Below, piece after piece: positions 44,342 to 53,513 of a stretch of 64,000 nt of DNA; within the stretch, counting starts at the first letter, position 1, and each line of letters begins with the position of its first letter. Position numbers and translations under genes: made by a program. The notes under the pieces are model-generated. The model had not been told where the DNA came from, made no database searches, and worked only from the letters and a program-made list of their open reading frames with translations. Source of the DNA: Planctomycetota bacterium (GTDB lineage: Bacteria; Planctomycetota; Phycisphaerae; Phycisphaerales; SM1A02); NCBI GenBank assembly GCA_017859745.1, contig JAFMML010000002.1, positions 18,756 through 82,755 on the forward strand, in the 5' to 3' direction.

Positions 44342-45025
44342 ATGCCCGCCGCCATCATCGGACGCAAGCTCGGCATCACCCGCTCCTTCACGGAGGACGG
44401 GCGCAACATCCCGGTGACGGTGGTCGAGGCCGGCCCTTGTGTCGTCACCCAGGTGAAGACGGCCGAGCGGGACGGCTACGCCGCGGTCCAGTTGGCATGG
44501 GGTGAGATGCCCCCGCGTCGCTCGACGCGGGCCATGATCGCCCACGACGCCAAGGCCGGGACGGCACCGAAGCGGATCCACCGCGAGTTTCGTTGCGACG
44601 ACGCCGAGGCCGGTGGCTTCGAACTCGGTCAGGTCGTCACGGTCGAGAGTCTCGATGGAACCAAGTTCGTCGATGTGACCGGGACCTCGAAGGGCAAGGG
44701 CTTCGCGGGCGTCATGAAGCGGCACAACTTCGCCGGTCTCGAGGCGTCCCACGGCGTCGAGCGGAAGCACCGCTCCGCCGGCGCGATCGCCAGCCACGGC
44801 ACCGACCGTGGCCATGGTGCGAAGATCAAGAAGGGCAAGAAGATGGCCGGCCAGCTCGGCAACGAGCGGGTCACCATCCGCAGCATCGACGTGATCGGCA
44901 TCATGCCCGATCGCAACCTCCTCCTGCTGAAGGGACCGGTCCCCGGACCCAACGGCGCCACCGTGTTCATTCGGGCCGCGAAGCGGCTCTACAAGCGAAA
45001 GGCGAGGGTCCAGGCGGGCGCTTGA
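44342..45025 (+). CDS. rplC: 50S ribosomal protein L3
   Basis: 227 aa 50S protein that helps form the peptidyl transferase region. [31 protein letters not shown] and [17 protein letters not shown] are conserved L3 segments; the GKKMAGQ region normally holds the Gln that is methylated. The ATG at 44342 agrees with family starts. It is followed by an unusually long 163-nt gap before rplD. Confidence 0.97.
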   Translation: MPAAIIGRKLGITRSFTEDGRNIPVTVVEAGPCVVTQVKTAERDGYAAVQLAWGEMPPRRSTRAMIAHDAKAGTAPKRIHREFRCDDAEAGGFELGQVVTVESLDGTKFVDVTGTSKGKGFAGVMKRHNFAGLEASHGVERKHRSAGAIASHGTDRGHGAKIKKGKKMAGQLGNERVTIRSIDVIGIMPDRNLLLLKGPVPGPNGATVFIRAAKRLYKRKARVQAGA

Positions 45026-45188
45026 CCGCCTGGCGGATCGGAGAGGCCCGGCCTGATCGCCGGGAACCGCCCGATCGCCACAACCACGAGCTCCGAGTCC
45101 GACCCTGCCGCCGGCCCGATGTGACCGGCCGCCGGAGGGAAGGGCGAATCGACCACCGGCGAACCCGCCGGGGCTCACGAGGAACACC

Positions 45189-45860
45189 ATGATCGAACTG
45201 CCGATCCATGATCGAAACGGCAAGCAGGTGGACACCCTCTCCATCGACGAAGCCGCGTTGGGAGGGGAGATCCGGTACGAACTGCTCAAGCAGGCGTACG
45301 TGATCACCCATGGCAACCAGCGACAGGGCTCCGCCCGCACCCGGGGCCGCGGCAGCGTCGCGGGCAGCACCCGAAAGCTCTACAAGCAGAAGGGCACCGG
45401 AAACGCCCGAGTGGGCAACGCCCGGACCAACATCCGCAAGGGTGGTGGTGTGACGTTCGCGAAGACCCGCACCCGCGAGGACTTCCGCACGGCGCTGACC
45501 AAGAAGATGCGTCGTCTGGCCAACCGCAACGCCCTGCTGGCGAAGCTGGTGGACGGCGAAGTGAAGTGCTTCGTCGACCTCGACTTCGATGCTCCGAAGA
45601 CCCGCGACTTCGCGGCGGTGCTGTCGGCGGTGGGCATCGATCGGACCTGCCTCGTCGCGTTGGCCAAGGAGAACTCCAACGGGTTTCGAAGTGCTCGGAA
45701 CCTCGCCAACGTCGACTGCACCCGCATCGACCAGCTGAACGCGTTCGGCCTGCTGAACCACCGCTACCTCGTCACCGACCGGCGGAGCCTCGAGTCGTTC
45801 CTCGACGGGTCCTGCTTCGAGTCGCGCACCAACGGCACCGCCGAGGAGGCCGCCCGATGA
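45189..45860 (+). CDS. rplD: 50S ribosomal protein L4
   Basis: 223 aa 50S protein whose loop lines the exit tunnel; in E. coli it also represses its own S10 operon. [20 protein letters not shown] is the conserved tunnel-loop region, and the loop is close to canonical ([14 protein letters not shown]). The stop overlaps the rplW start by ATGA. The last about 12 residues ([14 protein letters not shown]) are extra relative to E. coli. Confidence 0.96.
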   Translation: MIELPIHDRNGKQVDTLSIDEAALGGEIRYELLKQAYVITHGNQRQGSARTRGRGSVAGSTRKLYKQKGTGNARVGNARTNIRKGGGVTFAKTRTREDFRTALTKKMRRLANRNALLAKLVDGEVKCFVDLDFDAPKTRDFAAVLSAVGIDRTCLVALAKENSNGFRSARNLANVDCTRIDQLNAFGLLNHRYLVTDRRSLESFLDGSCFESRTNGTAEEAAR

Positions 45861-46135
45861 TCTCCACCCAGGTCGTCCGTCGTCCCATCGTCACGGAGAA
45901 GGCCTCGCACGACTCCGGCGAGCACAATCGCTACGCCTTCGAGGTCGACCCCCGCGCCACCAAGACCGACATCCGTCGCGCCATCGCGGACCTCTACAAG
46001 GTCCGGGTCCTGAAGGTCGCCACCCGCGTCCGCAAGGGCCACTCCCGACGGATGCGATACGGCACGGTGCAGACCGCCTCGGTCAAGCAGGCCATCGTCA
46101 AGATCCACCCCGAGGACCGGATCGAGCTGTTCTGA
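45857..46135 (+). CDS. rplW: 50S ribosomal protein L23
   Basis: 92 aa, located at the exit of the peptide tunnel where it docks trigger factor and SRP. RRPIVTEKASHDSGEHNRYAF and the KTDIRRAIADLYKV segment are standard. The ATG at 45857 overlaps the rplD stop by 4 nt, indicating coupling. Length and position in the operon are canonical. Confidence 0.96.
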   Translation: MISTQVVRRPIVTEKASHDSGEHNRYAFEVDPRATKTDIRRAIADLYKVRVLKVATRVRKGHSRRMRYGTVQTASVKQAIVKIHPEDRIELF

Positions 46136-46196
46136 GTCCTGCCGCATTTCTTCGTTCGCTTCGCCCGCCGCCCGAGACTTCGTCGAGATCCTTCCC

Positions 46197-47051
46197 ATGG
46201 CCATTCGCGTCTACAAGCCGGTCACGAACGCCCGACGCAATGCCTCCGTCAACCTCCATGTCGAGGTGACCAAGCGCACGCCGGAGAAGTCCCTGCTCAC
46301 GCCGCTCCACAAGACCGGCGCTCGCAATTGCCAAGGCAAGCGGACCGTTCGCGGTCGAAGTGGCGGCCACAAGCGCCGTTATCGCCGCATCGACTTCAAG
46401 CGGACCAAGGACGGCATCGCCGCCACCGTCATCGGCATCGAGTACGACCCCAATCGAAGCTGCCACATCGCGCTGCTGGAGTACGCCGACGGCGACCGTC
46501 GCTACATCATCGCCCCCAAGGGACTCACCGACGGCGACGTGGTGATGTCGGCGGGCGAGGCGATCGAGCCGAAGGCCGGCAACTGCATGCCGCTTCGCTA
46601 CATCCCGACCGGCCTCACCGTGCACAACGTCGAGGTCGTCCCCGGGGCGGGCGGACGACTCTGCCGTGCGGCGGGCCTCGGCATCCGCCTGACGAACCGC
46701 GAGGGACGCTGGGCCACGATCGTCCTGCCGTCCGGCGAGATCCGGCAGGTGTCCGTCGACTGCCGTGCGACGATCGGCGTCGTCGGCAACCCCGACCACG
46801 GCAATGTCAAGCTCGGCAAGGCCGGTCGGGCCCGCTGGATGGGGCGACGCCCGGTCACCCGTGGTGTGGCCATGAGCCACCACGAGCACCCCCACGGCGG
46901 TGGCGAGGGCAAGTCCAAGGGCGGCCAGGAGCCCTCCAACGCCAGCAACACCCAGTCCAAGGGTGGTCGCACCCGTCGCCGCGGCAAGTCCAGCGACAAG
47001 CGCATCCTTCGTCGTCGCCGCTCGGTGCGGTACGGCCAGCTCACCGTCTGA
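46197..47051 (+). CDS. rplB: 50S ribosomal protein L2
   Basis: 284 aa, an essential rRNA-binding protein near the peptidyl transferase centre. [18 protein letters not shown] and [20 protein letters not shown] are conserved. The nearly universal [12 protein letters not shown] motif reads [12 protein letters not shown] here; the HPHGGGEG part with the functionally important His is retained, but N-P-V-D is changed. The C-terminus carries an extended basic region ([20 protein letters not shown]) longer than in E. coli. Both changes may be lineage features. Confidence 0.96.
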   Translation: MAIRVYKPVTNARRNASVNLHVEVTKRTPEKSLLTPLHKTGARNCQGKRTVRGRSGGHKRRYRRIDFKRTKDGIAATVIGIEYDPNRSCHIALLEYADGDRRYIIAPKGLTDGDVVMSAGEAIEPKAGNCMPLRYIPTGLTVHNVEVVPGAGGRLCRAAGLGIRLTNREGRWATIVLPSGEIRQVSVDCRATIGVVGNPDHGNVKLGKAGRARWMGRRPVTRGVAMSHHEHPHGGGEGKSKGGQEPSNASNTQSKGGRTRRRGKSSDKRILRRRRSVRYGQLTV

Positions 47052-47107
47052 TCCTGCGTCTGGACCGACGCGTCGTTCTTCACGTCCTCCCCCGTCCGAG
47101 ATTCCCC

Positions 47108-47386
47108 ATGAGCCGATCGACCAAGAAGGGCCCCTACGTCGACGAGAAGCTCTACCGCAAGGTGGAGCGGATGGTCGAGGCCGGCCGCAACGCCCCGATC
47201 AAGACTTGGGCGCGTGCGTGCACCATCGTGCCGGAGTTCGTGGGCTTCACCTTCCAGGTCCACAACGGCCGGGCGTTCGTCGACGTCTTCTGCACCGAGG
47301 ACATGGTGGGTCACAAGCTCGGCGAGTTCAGTCCGACCCGCATGTTCCGCGGCCACACCAACAAGAAGGAGGGCCTCAAGTCCTGA
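47108..47386 (+). CDS. rpsS: 30S ribosomal protein S19
   Basis: 92 aa, a 30S head protein that contacts S13 and the A-site finger. [34 protein letters not shown] and [18 protein letters not shown] match S19 well, except Ala-Cys for the usual Ser-Arg in TWSRRSTI. ATG at 47108. It sits between rplB and rplV as usual. Confidence 0.97.
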   Translation: MSRSTKKGPYVDEKLYRKVERMVEAGRNAPIKTWARACTIVPEFVGFTFQVHNGRAFVDVFCTEDMVGHKLGEFSPTRMFRGHTNKKEGLKS

Positions 47387-47420
47387 GCCGGTCCTCGGAC
47401 CGCTCGGCGAGGTGAACTTC

Positions 47421-47753
47421 ATGGCCTACGTCGCATCCCACAGATTCGCCCGCATCGCCCCCCGCAAGGCCCGTCTGGTCGCCGATCAGATCCGCGGCAC
47501 CGCGGTCGACCGGGCCCTTGCCACGCTGGAGCTTTCCAAGCGCCGGGGCGGCTGGTACCTCCGGTCGATCCTCAAGAGCGCCATCGCCAACGCGGAGGAG
47601 CAGTCCGCGGACGTCGCCCGTCTCGTCGTCAGCGAGGTCCGGGTGGACGAGGGACCGACCATCAAGCGGTTCCAGCCCAAGGATCGCGGTCGGGCCCATC
47701 CCATCCGCAAGCGGACCAGCCACATCCACGTCGCCGTCGAGGAGCGAGCCTGA
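47421..47753 (+). CDS. rplV: 50S ribosomal protein L22
   Basis: 110 aa, whose beta-hairpin lines the exit tunnel opposite L4. IAPRKARLVADQIRG, ILKSAIANAE and RFQPKDRGRAHPIRKRTSHI are the conserved L22 parts, with the hairpin tip region intact. ATG at 47421; the next gene starts 4 nt after the stop. Confidence 0.97.
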   Translation: MAYVASHRFARIAPRKARLVADQIRGTAVDRALATLELSKRRGGWYLRSILKSAIANAEEQSADVARLVVSEVRVDEGPTIKRFQPKDRGRAHPIRKRTSHIHVAVEERA

Positions 47754-47756
47754 CCC

Positions 47757-48458
47757 ATGGGACAGAAGACACATCCATTCGGCTTTCGTGTCGGCATCAC
47801 CGAGGCGCACCGCTCGCGCTGGTTCGCCCCGAAGGCGCTCTTCGGTGAATTGCTGGTCGAGGACTACCGGATCCGCCGGTACATCGATCGGCGCCTGAAC
47901 CGCACGCCTCCCTTCGCAGCCGTCTCCGACATCCACATCGAGCGGACCCGCGAGGAGCTGACGGTCATCATCAAGACGGCACGGCCCGGTCAGATCGTGG
48001 GGCGGCAGGGGAGCGAGGTCGAGCGTCTCACCTCGGATCTGCAGGCGCTCACGGGCCGCAAGGTCTCGATCCGCATCATCGAGATCAAGAATCCCGAGAT
48101 CGACGCCAAGCTGATCGCGGAGACGATCGGCGACCAGCTTCGGAAGCGCGCGAACTATCGACGCCTGCTGAAGCAGCGATGCGAGTCGGCGATCCAGAAC
48201 GGCGCGAAGGGCGTCCGCATCCAGATCTCCGGACGACTCGGCGGTGCCGAGATGTCCCGAACCTTCGCCCAGCGACTCGGGTCGATCCCGCTGTCGACGC
48301 TGCAGGCGAACGTCGACTACGCGTGCACCACCAGCTTCACGACCTACGGCGCCCTCGGCGTCAAGGTCTGGATCTTCAAGGGCATGTACGGCGAGAAGGA
48401 GGAGGACTACACCTCCACCGCCGCCGGCGGACGGGCAAGGGCCCGCGGCCGCCGCTGA
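47757..48458 (+). CDS. rpsC: 30S ribosomal protein S3
   Basis: 233 aa, part of the mRNA entry helicase of the 30S subunit. MGQKTHPFGFRVGI and the KH-domain GRQGSEVERLTSDLQ region are typical, as are IQISGRLGGAEMSRTF and GALGVKVWIFKGMYG. The C-terminal tail ends in a short Arg/Ala run. It starts 3 nt after rplV. Confidence 0.97.
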   Translation: MGQKTHPFGFRVGITEAHRSRWFAPKALFGELLVEDYRIRRYIDRRLNRTPPFAAVSDIHIERTREELTVIIKTARPGQIVGRQGSEVERLTSDLQALTGRKVSIRIIEIKNPEIDAKLIAETIGDQLRKRANYRRLLKQRCESAIQNGAKGVRIQISGRLGGAEMSRTFAQRLGSIPLSTLQANVDYACTTSFTTYGALGVKVWIFKGMYGEKEEDYTSTAAGGRARARGRR

Positions 48459-48500
48459 TCGAATCCACCCGCAAGAGCACCGTCACGCAGGAATCCGCCC

Positions 48501-48920
48501 ATGGCCATGATGCCCAAGCGAATCAAGTACCGAAAGCAGCAGCGAGGCCGCCTGCGCGGCAACGCCACGCGGGGCAACTTCGTCGCCTTCGGCGAGTTCG
48601 GACTGCAGTCGCTCGAGTCGCACTGGCTGACCGCCCGCCAGATCGAGGCCGGCCGAATCGCCGCCCAGCACTTCCTCCGACGACAGGGCAAGGTCTTCAT
48701 CCGCGTCTTCCCGGACAAGCCGGTCTCGAAGAAGCCTCTCGAGCAGCGGATGGGCAAGGGCAAGGCGGAGACCGACTTCTGGGCTGCCCGCATCAAGCCC
48801 GGCACCGTGCTCTACGAGATCGCGGGCGTCCCCGAGGACATCGCCCGCCAGGCCATGGCCCGCATCGCCCACAAGATGCCCGTCCGATGCCGATTCGTCG
48901 GCCGCCGTCTGGCGGTCTGA
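48501..48920 (+). CDS. rplP: 50S ribosomal protein L16
   Basis: 139 aa, positioned near the A-site tRNA and required for late 50S assembly. MPKRIKYRKQQRGR, FGEFGLQSLESHWLTARQIE, KPVSKKPLEQRMGKGK and AMARIAHKMPVRCRF match. The Arg that is hydroxylated in E. coli L16 corresponds to the QRMGKGK segment. Three nearby ATGs (48501, 48507, 48510) leave the start uncertain by up to three codons. Confidence 0.96.
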   Translation: MAMMPKRIKYRKQQRGRLRGNATRGNFVAFGEFGLQSLESHWLTARQIEAGRIAAQHFLRRQGKVFIRVFPDKPVSKKPLEQRMGKGKAETDFWAARIKPGTVLYEIAGVPEDIARQAMARIAHKMPVRCRFVGRRLAV

Positions 48921-48967
48921 TCCGCCTCCCCCGATCCGAACGACCCCGAGCCGATCACGAGACGACC

Positions 48968-49183
48968 ATGAAGGTTCACGAACGACGCCAGGAGATCCGC
49001 CGCTTCTCCGACGAGGAGATCACCGTCGAGGTGGACCGTCTTCGTCGCAAGCTGCTCGATCTGCGCACCCAGACGGTGACCGACAAGGTGACCGACAACT
49101 CCCAGTTCCGGAAGACCCGCCGCGACATCGCCCGCCTGCTCTCGGAGTCGAAGCGGCGAAGTCAGGAGGCCGACGCCCGATGA
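48968..49183 (+). CDS. rpmC: 50S ribosomal protein L29
   Basis: 71 aa, mostly helical protein at the tunnel exit. EITVEVDRLRRKLLDLRTQ and QFRKTRRDIARLLSE are the conserved helices. ATG at 48968; the stop overlaps the rpsQ start by ATGA. Position between rplP and rpsQ is canonical. Confidence 0.94.
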   Translation: MKVHERRQEIRRFSDEEITVEVDRLRRKLLDLRTQTVTDKVTDNSQFRKTRRDIARLLSESKRRSQEADAR

Positions 49184-49515
49184 GCCGACCCAAGCACACC
49201 GTCGTCGCGATCCCCGAGAAGAGCCCTCGCCGCATCGGCGTGGTCGAGAGCGATCGCCGCGACAAGACCCGAACCGTGGTCATCGCGCGTTCGATCCGCC
49301 ACCCCAAGTACGGCAAGTACCTCCGCCGTCGGACGGTGCTGCACATCCACGACGAGAACAACGAGAGTCGCCGCGGAGACCGCGTCGAGATCGCCGAGTG
49401 CCGGCCGATCTCGCGCACCAAGCGATGGGCCCTCGTCCGCATCGTCGAGCGGGGACTCGCCCGCATGACCGCCGCCGAGAGCGCCGCTCCGGCCCCGTCC
49501 GATTCCGCCGACTGA
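49180..49515 (+). CDS. rpsQ: 30S ribosomal protein S17
   Basis: 111 aa OB-fold 16S rRNA-binding protein. [37 protein letters not shown] and [20 protein letters not shown] are diagnostic. It has an N-terminal extension of about 12 residues and a C-terminal Ala/Ser/Pro tail of about 20 beyond the core. The start overlaps rpmC by 4 nt. Confidence 0.96.
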   Translation: MSRPKHTVVAIPEKSPRRIGVVESDRRDKTRTVVIARSIRHPKYGKYLRRRTVLHIHDENNESRRGDRVEIAECRPISRTKRWALVRIVERGLARMTAAESAAPAPSDSAD

Positions 49516-49573
49516 ACCGAACCCTCCCGACCGCACCGCGTTCCGGTCCGACCGGAGCCCCGAGCCCCCAGCG

Positions 49574-49960
49574 ATGATCCAGAAGGAAACACGACTCGAG
49601 GTCGCAGACAACAGCGGCGCCAAGGTGGCGATGGTCATCGGCGTGCTCGGCGCGTCCACGGCCCGCGGCGCCTTCACCCGCCTTGCGATGGGGGTGGGCG
49701 ACCGCGTCGTCTGCACCGTCAAGAAGGCGCTGCCGCACGCCGACCTCAAGGCCGGCGACAAGGTGCAGGCGGTGATCGTGCGCACCAAGTACCCCACCCG
49801 CCGCGAGGACGGCTCCTACGTCCGCTTCGACTCCAACGCGTGCGTGATCGTGGACAAGGAAGGCAACCCGAAGGGCACCCGCATCTTCGGCGCCGTCGCC
49901 CGCGAGCTGCGGGATCGCAACTACATGAAGATCGTGTCCCTCGCGACGGAGGTGGTCTGA
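49574..49960 (+). CDS. rplN: 50S ribosomal protein L14
   Basis: 128 aa, at the 30S interface and the docking site for Rsf[40 protein letters not shown] and [20 protein letters not shown] are highly conserved L14 segments. A 6-residue insertion (SYVRF region to CVIVDKEG) is within family range. rplX begins one base after the stop. Confidence 0.97.
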   Translation: MIQKETRLEVADNSGAKVAMVIGVLGASTARGAFTRLAMGVGDRVVCTVKKALPHADLKAGDKVQAVIVRTKYPTRREDGSYVRFDSNACVIVDKEGNPKGTRIFGAVARELRDRNYMKIVSLATEVV

Positions 49961-49961
49961 C

Positions 49962-50294
49962 ATGGCCCGTCACATTCGTAAGGGCGACACCGTGGTGGTG
50001 ACCGCCGGCAATTCCAAGGGCGCCGTTGGCGAGGTCCTCGAGGTCCATCCGGACTTCGACACCTGCCTGGTCAAGGGCGTCAACGTGCGGGAGAAGCGGC
50101 TGCGTCCCAACGCCAATCGTCCCCGCGGCACCACGGTGCGGGTCGAGCAGCCGATCCACATCTCGAACGTCAGCCCCGCCGTCGACGGCAAGCCGACCCG
50201 CGTCCGCTTCGAGACCCGCGATGACGGGTCCAAGGTTCGGGTCGCCGTGCGTGGCGGCGCCGTCCTGCACACCCTTCGCGGTCCTCGCGACTGA
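49962..50294 (+). CDS. rplX: 50S ribosomal protein L24
   Basis: 110 aa KOW-domain protein that initiates 50S assembly. [21 protein letters not shown] is cut short here as the KOW motif [26 protein letters not shown] and [20 protein letters not shown] follow as expected. The stop-start distance to rplN is 1 nt. Confidence 0.95.
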   Translation: MARHIRKGDTVVVTAGNSKGAVGEVLEVHPDFDTCLVKGVNVREKRLRPNANRPRGTTVRVEQPIHISNVSPAVDGKPTRVRFETRDDGSKVRVAVRGGAVLHTLRGPRD

Positions 50295-50335
50295 GTTCAT
50301 CGCTCCGGCGCCCGCCGGAGCCTCTCGGAGAAGCC

Positions 50336-50935
50336 ATGGTGGCCACCACGACCCGACCCCGACTGCAGCAGCGCTACACCGACGAGGTGGCGCCCAAGGT
50401 CATGGAGCAGTTCGGTCTCGCCAACCGGCACCAGTTGCCGAAGCTTTCGAAGATCGTCGTCAACTGCGGCGTGGGCCGGTTTCTCGAGAACCAGAAGCTC
50501 AAGCCCGAGGTGCGCGACACCGTGATCACGACGCTGTCGACGATCACGGGGCAGAAGCCCGTGATGGTGGCCGCCCGCAAGGCGGTGTCGAACTTCAAGG
50601 TTCGCGAGGGCGCGCCTTCGGCGTTCATGGTCACCATCCGCCGGGAGCGGATGTGGCACTTCCTGGATCGTCTGATCAACCTCGCCGTGCCGCGAATCAA
50701 GGACTTCCGGGGACTGCCCAAGTCCGCGTTCGACGGTGGGGGGTCCTATTCCATGGGTCTCACCGAGCAGGCGGTGTGGCCCGAGATCGACATGGCGAAC
50801 ACCCCGTTCGTCCATGGCATGAACATCAACATCGTCTTCGAACTCAGCGACGCCGAGAAGAGCCGCTTCGTGCTCTCGGAACTCGGCATGCCGTTCGTTC
50901 GAGACGAGGACGCCGACGCCCGCCGCGGCGGCTGA
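50336..50935 (+). CDS. rplE: 50S ribosomal protein L5
   Basis: 199 aa 5S rRNA-binding protein of the central protuberance. [56 protein letters not shown] and [19 protein letters not shown] are conserved. The C-terminus extends beyond E. coli L5 with an Asp/Arg tail ([11 protein letters not shown]). Confidence 0.97.
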   Translation: MVATTTRPRLQQRYTDEVAPKVMEQFGLANRHQLPKLSKIVVNCGVGRFLENQKLKPEVRDTVITTLSTITGQKPVMVAARKAVSNFKVREGAPSAFMVTIRRERMWHFLDRLINLAVPRIKDFRGLPKSAFDGGGSYSMGLTEQAVWPEIDMANTPFVHGMNINIVFELSDAEKSRFVLSELGMPFVRDEDADARRGG

Positions 50936-50967
50936 GACCGACGCCGAGGAGCCCCGAAGGAGACCCC

Positions 50968-51153
50968 ATGGCCAGCAAGCGAACCTTCGCCCAAATGAAG
51001 CGGACCCCGAAGTTCTCCACGCGCAAGCAGACCCGTTGCGAGATCACCGGTCGCAAGCGGGGGGTGTATCGGAAGTTCCGGGTGAGCCGGATCATGCTCC
51101 GGGAGTTGGCGCTGCAGGGCATGGTGCCCGGCATGCGAAAGGCGAGCTGGTAG
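50968..51153 (+). CDS. rpsN: 30S ribosomal protein S14, short form lacking zinc ligands
   Basis: 61 aa, the length of the zinc-binding (type Z) S14 and with its typical ends ([26 protein letters not shown]). Of the four Cys of the CxxC...CxxC ribbon only Cys24 remains; the others are Thr27, Ser40 and Met43, so zinc cannot be bound in the usual way. This is a C-minus variant on a short C-plus backbone. AAGGAG lies 5 nt upstream of the ATG. Position between rplE and rpsH is canonical. Whether a second zinc-binding copy exists elsewhere is unknown. Confidence 0.95.
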   Translation: MASKRTFAQMKRTPKFSTRKQTRCEITGRKRGVYRKFRVSRIMLRELALQGMVPGMRKASW

Positions 51154-51226
51154 TCCCCGCGGATCCCGCGAAGGCAGAGATTCCCCGAACGCCGGCGACT
51201 TGCCGGTTCGAACGAGAAGCGACGTC

Positions 51227-51619
51227 ATGAACGATCTGACCGCCGACATGCTGACCCGAATCCGGAACGCGGTGCGAAACCGCGAGCGGACGGTGACGTG
51301 CATCGCCAACAAGCTCAACGCCGGCGTCGCCGGGGTGCTCGCCGACGAGGGCTACATCGACGGATTCGAGCGCCTCGAGGACGGACGGCAGGGCCTCATC
51401 CGGATCAAGCTTCGATACGGCAATCGGGGCGAGCGGGTGATCAACTCGATCGACCGCGTGTCGCGGGGTGGATGCCGGGTGCACCGCGGCGTCGCGGATC
51501 TCCCGCGACCGTTGCAGGGCCTGGGCATCGCGATCGTGTCGACGAGTCGCGGCGTGATGAGCGATCGGAAGTGCCGTGAAGAGCGGGTCGGTGGCGAGGT
51601 CGTGGCCACGGTGTATTGA
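51227..51619 (+). CDS. rpsH: 30S ribosomal protein S8
   Basis: 130 aa 16S rRNA-binding protein; in E. coli it also represses the spc operon. [25 protein letters not shown] and the C-terminal [17 protein letters not shown] plus GGEVVATVY are diagnostic. The ATG at 51227 (MNDLTADM) matches family starts; an upstream in-frame start would add nine non-conserved residues. Confidence 0.96.
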   Translation: MNDLTADMLTRIRNAVRNRERTVTCIANKLNAGVAGVLADEGYIDGFERLEDGRQGLIRIKLRYGNRGERVINSIDRVSRGGCRVHRGVADLPRPLQGLGIAIVSTSRGVMSDRKCREERVGGEVVATVY

Positions 51620-51651
51620 CGCGGCGGACGAGATCCCCGCAGGAGCGAACC

Positions 51652-52209
51652 ATGAGTCGAATCGGCAAGAAGGCGATCACCGTCCCCTCCGGGGTGAAGG
51701 TCACGCTCGATCCCAACGCCCACACCATCAAGGTGGAGGGTCCCAAGGGCACCATCGAGCAACGCCTGCGTCCCGAGGTCAAGGTCGGCTGGTCCGAGTC
51801 GGAGAAGGAGATCGTGTGCACGATCGATCCCGCCGACGCGGACGACAAGCAGGTCCGCGCGTACTGGGGCCTGGTCCGCGCCCTCGTCGCCAAGGCGGTG
51901 AAGGGCGTGTCCGACGGCTTCGAGCGTCGCCTCGAGGTGGTGGGCGTGGGTTGGAACGCGAAGCTTCAGGGCATGAACCTCGTGCTCAACGTGGGCTACG
52001 CCGACCCGGTCACCATGCCGGTCCCGTCGACCATCAAGGTCGAGGTCCAGGGCGCCGTCATCGTCGTCACCGGGGCCGACGACCAGCAGGTGGGGCAGTT
52101 CGCCGCCGCCGTCCGTTCCAAGCGCAAGCCCGAGCCGTACAAGGGCAAGGGCATCAAGTACGTCGACGAAGTCATCGCCCGCAAGCAGGGCAAGGCCTTC
52201 GGATCCTGA
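51652..52209 (+). CDS. rplF: 50S ribosomal protein L6
   Basis: 185 aa with two tandem L6 domains near the GTPase centre. [29 protein letters not shown] and the C-terminal [19 protein letters not shown] are canonical. Length is normal. It starts 32 nt after rpsH. Confidence 0.97.
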   Translation: MSRIGKKAITVPSGVKVTLDPNAHTIKVEGPKGTIEQRLRPEVKVGWSESEKEIVCTIDPADADDKQVRAYWGLVRALVAKAVKGVSDGFERRLEVVGVGWNAKLQGMNLVLNVGYADPVTMPVPSTIKVEVQGAVIVVTGADDQQVGQFAAAVRSKRKPEPYKGKGIKYVDEVIARKQGKAFGS

Positions 52210-52247
52210 GCCGCCGGTCTCCCGCACCACTTACGGCATCGAGCAGC

Positions 52248-52607
52248 ATGAACCGCAACGACCTCAAGATCGTCCGTCACCGACGCCGTCGGATCCGCGT
52301 TCGCAAGCGCGTGTTCGGCATGCCCGCCCGCCCGCGGGTCTCGGTGTTCCGGAGTCTCAACCACATCTACGCCCAGATCGTCGACGACCTGAGCGGCCGA
52401 ACCCTCGTCGCGGCGTCGAGTCGCGAGAAGGGGTTTGCGGCCGACGGCGGCAAGTGCGGCGTCGCCAAGGCGGTCGGCGCCGCGCTCGCCAAGCGTGCCG
52501 TCGACGCCGGCATCGGCGAGGTGGTCTTCGATCGTGGGGGCTATCGCTACCACGGCCGGGTCAAGGCCCTTGCCGACGGCGCCCGCGAAGGGGGCCTCAC
52601 GTTCTGA
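52248..52607 (+). CDS. rplR: 50S ribosomal protein L18
   Basis: 119 aa 5S rRNA-binding protein. [37 protein letters not shown] and [20 protein letters not shown] are the conserved parts. ATG at 52248. It is followed by rpsE after 89 nt. Confidence 0.96.
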   Translation: MNRNDLKIVRHRRRRIRVRKRVFGMPARPRVSVFRSLNHIYAQIVDDLSGRTLVAASSREKGFAADGGKCGVAKAVGAALAKRAVDAGIGEVVFDRGGYRYHGRVKALADGAREGGLTF

Positions 52608-52696
52608 GCGGCATCCGCCGCGTGTTCTCCGCTTCCCTCCGTCCAGATCCTCGTTCCTGACGACCTGAACCAGACCCCCGACCACGAAGGCGTGCC

Positions 52697-53461
52697 ATGG
52701 CCGAACTGCTCGACGAATCCTCCTCGATCGAATCCGTCACCGTCGGAATCAACCGAACCTCCGCGACGGTGAAGGGCGGTCGCCGCTTCAGCTTCAGCGC
52801 CCTCGTGGTGGTCGGCGACCGCCAAGGGCGCGTCGGCCTCGGCTACGGCAAGGCCAATCAGGTGCCACCGTCGATCGAGAAGGCCCAGAAGGCTGCGAAG
52901 CGGAAGCTGCAGGCGTTCCCGCTGCAGGGCAAGACCATCCCCCACGAAGTCGAGGGGCGGTTCGGCGCGTGCGGCGTCCGTCTCGTGCCCGCCTCGCCTG
53001 GCACCGGCATCACCGCGGGCAGCGCGGTTCGTGCGGTGCTCGAGATGTTCGGCGTGCAGGACTGTCTGACCAAGTGCTACGGAAGCACGAACAAGATCAA
53101 TCTCGTGAAGGCGACGATCGACGCCCTGTCCCATCTGCGGCGGCGCGAGGAGATCGAGGCCCTTCGCGGCGTCACGCTCGGCGAGAGCGTCGTCGAGAAC
53201 ATGGTTCGTCGCGGCATGGCGTTCATGCCGGTCGCCAGCGGCGGCGAGCGAGCCGCCGCACCCGTCAACACCGTCGGCGACGATCGACGGCGCGGCCCGC
53301 GTCGCGGCGGTCCTCGTCGCGGCGGTCGCGGCGGCGGACCTGGTGGCGGACCTGGTGGCGGACCTGGCGGCGGCCCCGGCCGGGGCGACGCTGGTGCGCC
53401 GCCGGCGCCAGCGGCTGGCGACGCCGCACCCCCCGCGTCCTCGGATTCCTCCTCGAGTTGA
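52697..53461 (+). CDS. rpsE: 30S ribosomal protein S5 with a long Arg/Gly/Pro tail
   Basis: 254 aa; the S5 core ends near residue 180, so about 70 residues are extra. The core carries the double-stranded-RNA-binding-like domain (GGRRFSFSALVVVGD, GRVGLGYGKANQVP) and the C-terminal fold (GTGITAGSAVRAVLEMFGVQD). It is followed by an RRGPRRGGPRRGGRGGG stretch, four GGPG units encoded by a 12-bp tandem repeat, and an Ala/Pro/Ser end. Such RGG-like tails can bind RNA, but no role is known here. No rpmD follows; rplO is next. Confidence 0.95.
   Translation: MAELLDESSSIESVTVGINRTSATVKGGRRFSFSALVVVGDRQGRVGLGYGKANQVPPSIEKAQKAAKRKLQAFPLQGKTIPHEVEGRFGACGVRLVPASPGTGITAGSAVRAVLEMFGVQDCLTKCYGSTNKINLVKATIDALSHLRRREEIEALRGVTLGESVVENMVRRGMAFMPVASGGERAAAPVNTVGDDRRRGPRRGGPRRGGRGGGPGGGPGGGPGGGPGRGDAGAPPAPAAGDAAPPASSDSSSS
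53333..53380 (+). repeat. 12-bp tandem repeat in the rpsE tail
   Basis: Four consecutive in-frame 12-bp units (GGCGGACCTGGT twice, then GGCGGACCTGGC, then GGCGGCCCCGGC) encode GGPG x4. Near-identity of the first units suggests recent slippage expansion, making copy number a likely variable between strains. Confidence 0.92.
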
Positions 53462-53513
53462 GAACGTTCGCACACCTCCCCGGCGGAATCGGCCGCCGAA
53501 AGGGTTCCCAGTC

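Noticed and set aside
53464-53513. A hidden rpmD (L30) between rpsE and rplO
   Set aside because: Only about 50 nt separate the two genes, far too short for L30 (about 60 codons).
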